Below, in pieces: positions 63,975-64,000 of a stretch of DNA of 64,000 nucleotides. The notes under the pieces are model-generated. The model had not been told where the DNA came from and made no database searches. It saw only the letters and a list, made by a program, of their open reading frames with translations. Location of the stretch: assembly GCA_002280855.1 (NCBI GenBank), contig NCEU01000003.1:248001-312000 (forward strand). Reading direction: 5' to 3'. Both the position numbers and the translations under genes were made by a program. The stretch is from Sphingomonadales bacterium 32-65-25. GTDB taxonomy: Bacteria; Pseudomonadota; Alphaproteobacteria; Sphingomonadales; Sphingomonadaceae. Every line of letters begins with the position of its first letter. Positions within the stretch are counted from its first letter, which is position 1.

Positions 63975-64000
63975 ATGAAGCTGAACATCAACGGCAAGTC
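63975..64000 (+). CDS. Start of an unfinished gene, possibly a (2Fe-2S) subunit
   Basis: Only 26 nt are visible: ATG followed by KLNINGK, with GGGGAG 7-12 nt upstream. MKLNINGK resembles the start of (2Fe-2S)-binding small subunits of xanthine dehydrogenase/isoquinoline oxidoreductase-type enzymes, but eight residues are too few to rely on. Confidence 0.4.

Overview
The window is high-GC, densely coded chromosomal DNA from an alphaproteobacterium, most likely a member of the Sphingomonadales (inference). The signs are a complete division and cell-wall (dcw) cluster from mraZ to ftsZ with meso-diaminopimelate-type murE, a lysC - nitronate monooxygenase - ptsP run, a TonB-dependent receptor, a PEP-CTERM protein, a SigF/NrsF-type sigma factor pair, and many genes joined by ATGA or TGATG overlaps. 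I see no prophage, transposase, CRISPR array, rRNA or tRNA.

Layout. 1-4.5 kb: the end of a TonB receptor, a DEAD-box helicase and an FkbM methyltransferase, then a palindromic intergenic repeat. 4.75-7.7 kb: a tight four-gene minus-strand unit (DUF442 protein, small membrane protein, fatty-acid hydroxylase, Acg-type flavoprotein). 7.8-13.7 kb: an SDR dehydrogenase, then a minus-strand tripartite efflux set (NodT, HlyD, MFS) with a TauD dioxygenase. 13.8-20.3 kb: metabolic and repair genes (alpha/beta hydrolase, GlsB, phenylalanine hydroxylase, thiolase-like protein, amidohydrolase, RNA methyltransferase, AlkA). 20.4-23.1 kb: a LytS/LytR-type two-component system followed by a PEP-CTERM protein. 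24.9-26.5 kb: a lower-GC island with its own promoter, a small ORF and an unrecognised lipoprotein. 26.6-36.4 kb: ubiG, lysC, a nitronate monooxygenase, ptsP, rpmB and recQ, with small enzymes between them. 36.4-40.2 kb: two divergent glycine-zipper proteins, a SigF/NrsF pair and a solute-binding lipoprotein. 40.3-41.5 kb: cysK and a small membrane protein. 41.5-60.2 kb: the dcw cluster, ending in a strong terminator. 60.3-64 kb: a DUF1800/DUF1501 secretion pair, an esterase, a second copy of the intergenic repeat and the first codons of another gene.

The dcw cluster is the centre of the window. mraZ, rsmH, ftsL, ftsI, murE, murF, mraY, murD, ftsW, murG, murC, murB, ddlB, ftsQ, ftsA and ftsZ together encode the cytoplasmic lipid II pathway, the SEDS-PBP synthase pair and the core of the divisome. 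Most junctions overlap by 1 or 4 nt, which suggests translational coupling. There are two striking regulatory signals. One is a run of 10-nt-phased CCCAT motifs before mraZ, which match the MraZ-box design on the complementary strand. The other is a long hairpin whose pyrimidine arm pairs with the purine-rich ribosome-binding site of murD. Outside dcw, the best regulatory lead is an ECF-type promoter (GCAACC, 16 nt, CGAA) just before the sigF-like gene, which implies autoregulation.

The least explained parts are the 24.9-26.5 kb two-gene island and the four-gene flavoprotein/desaturase unit. All functional calls come from reading motifs; no database search was run.
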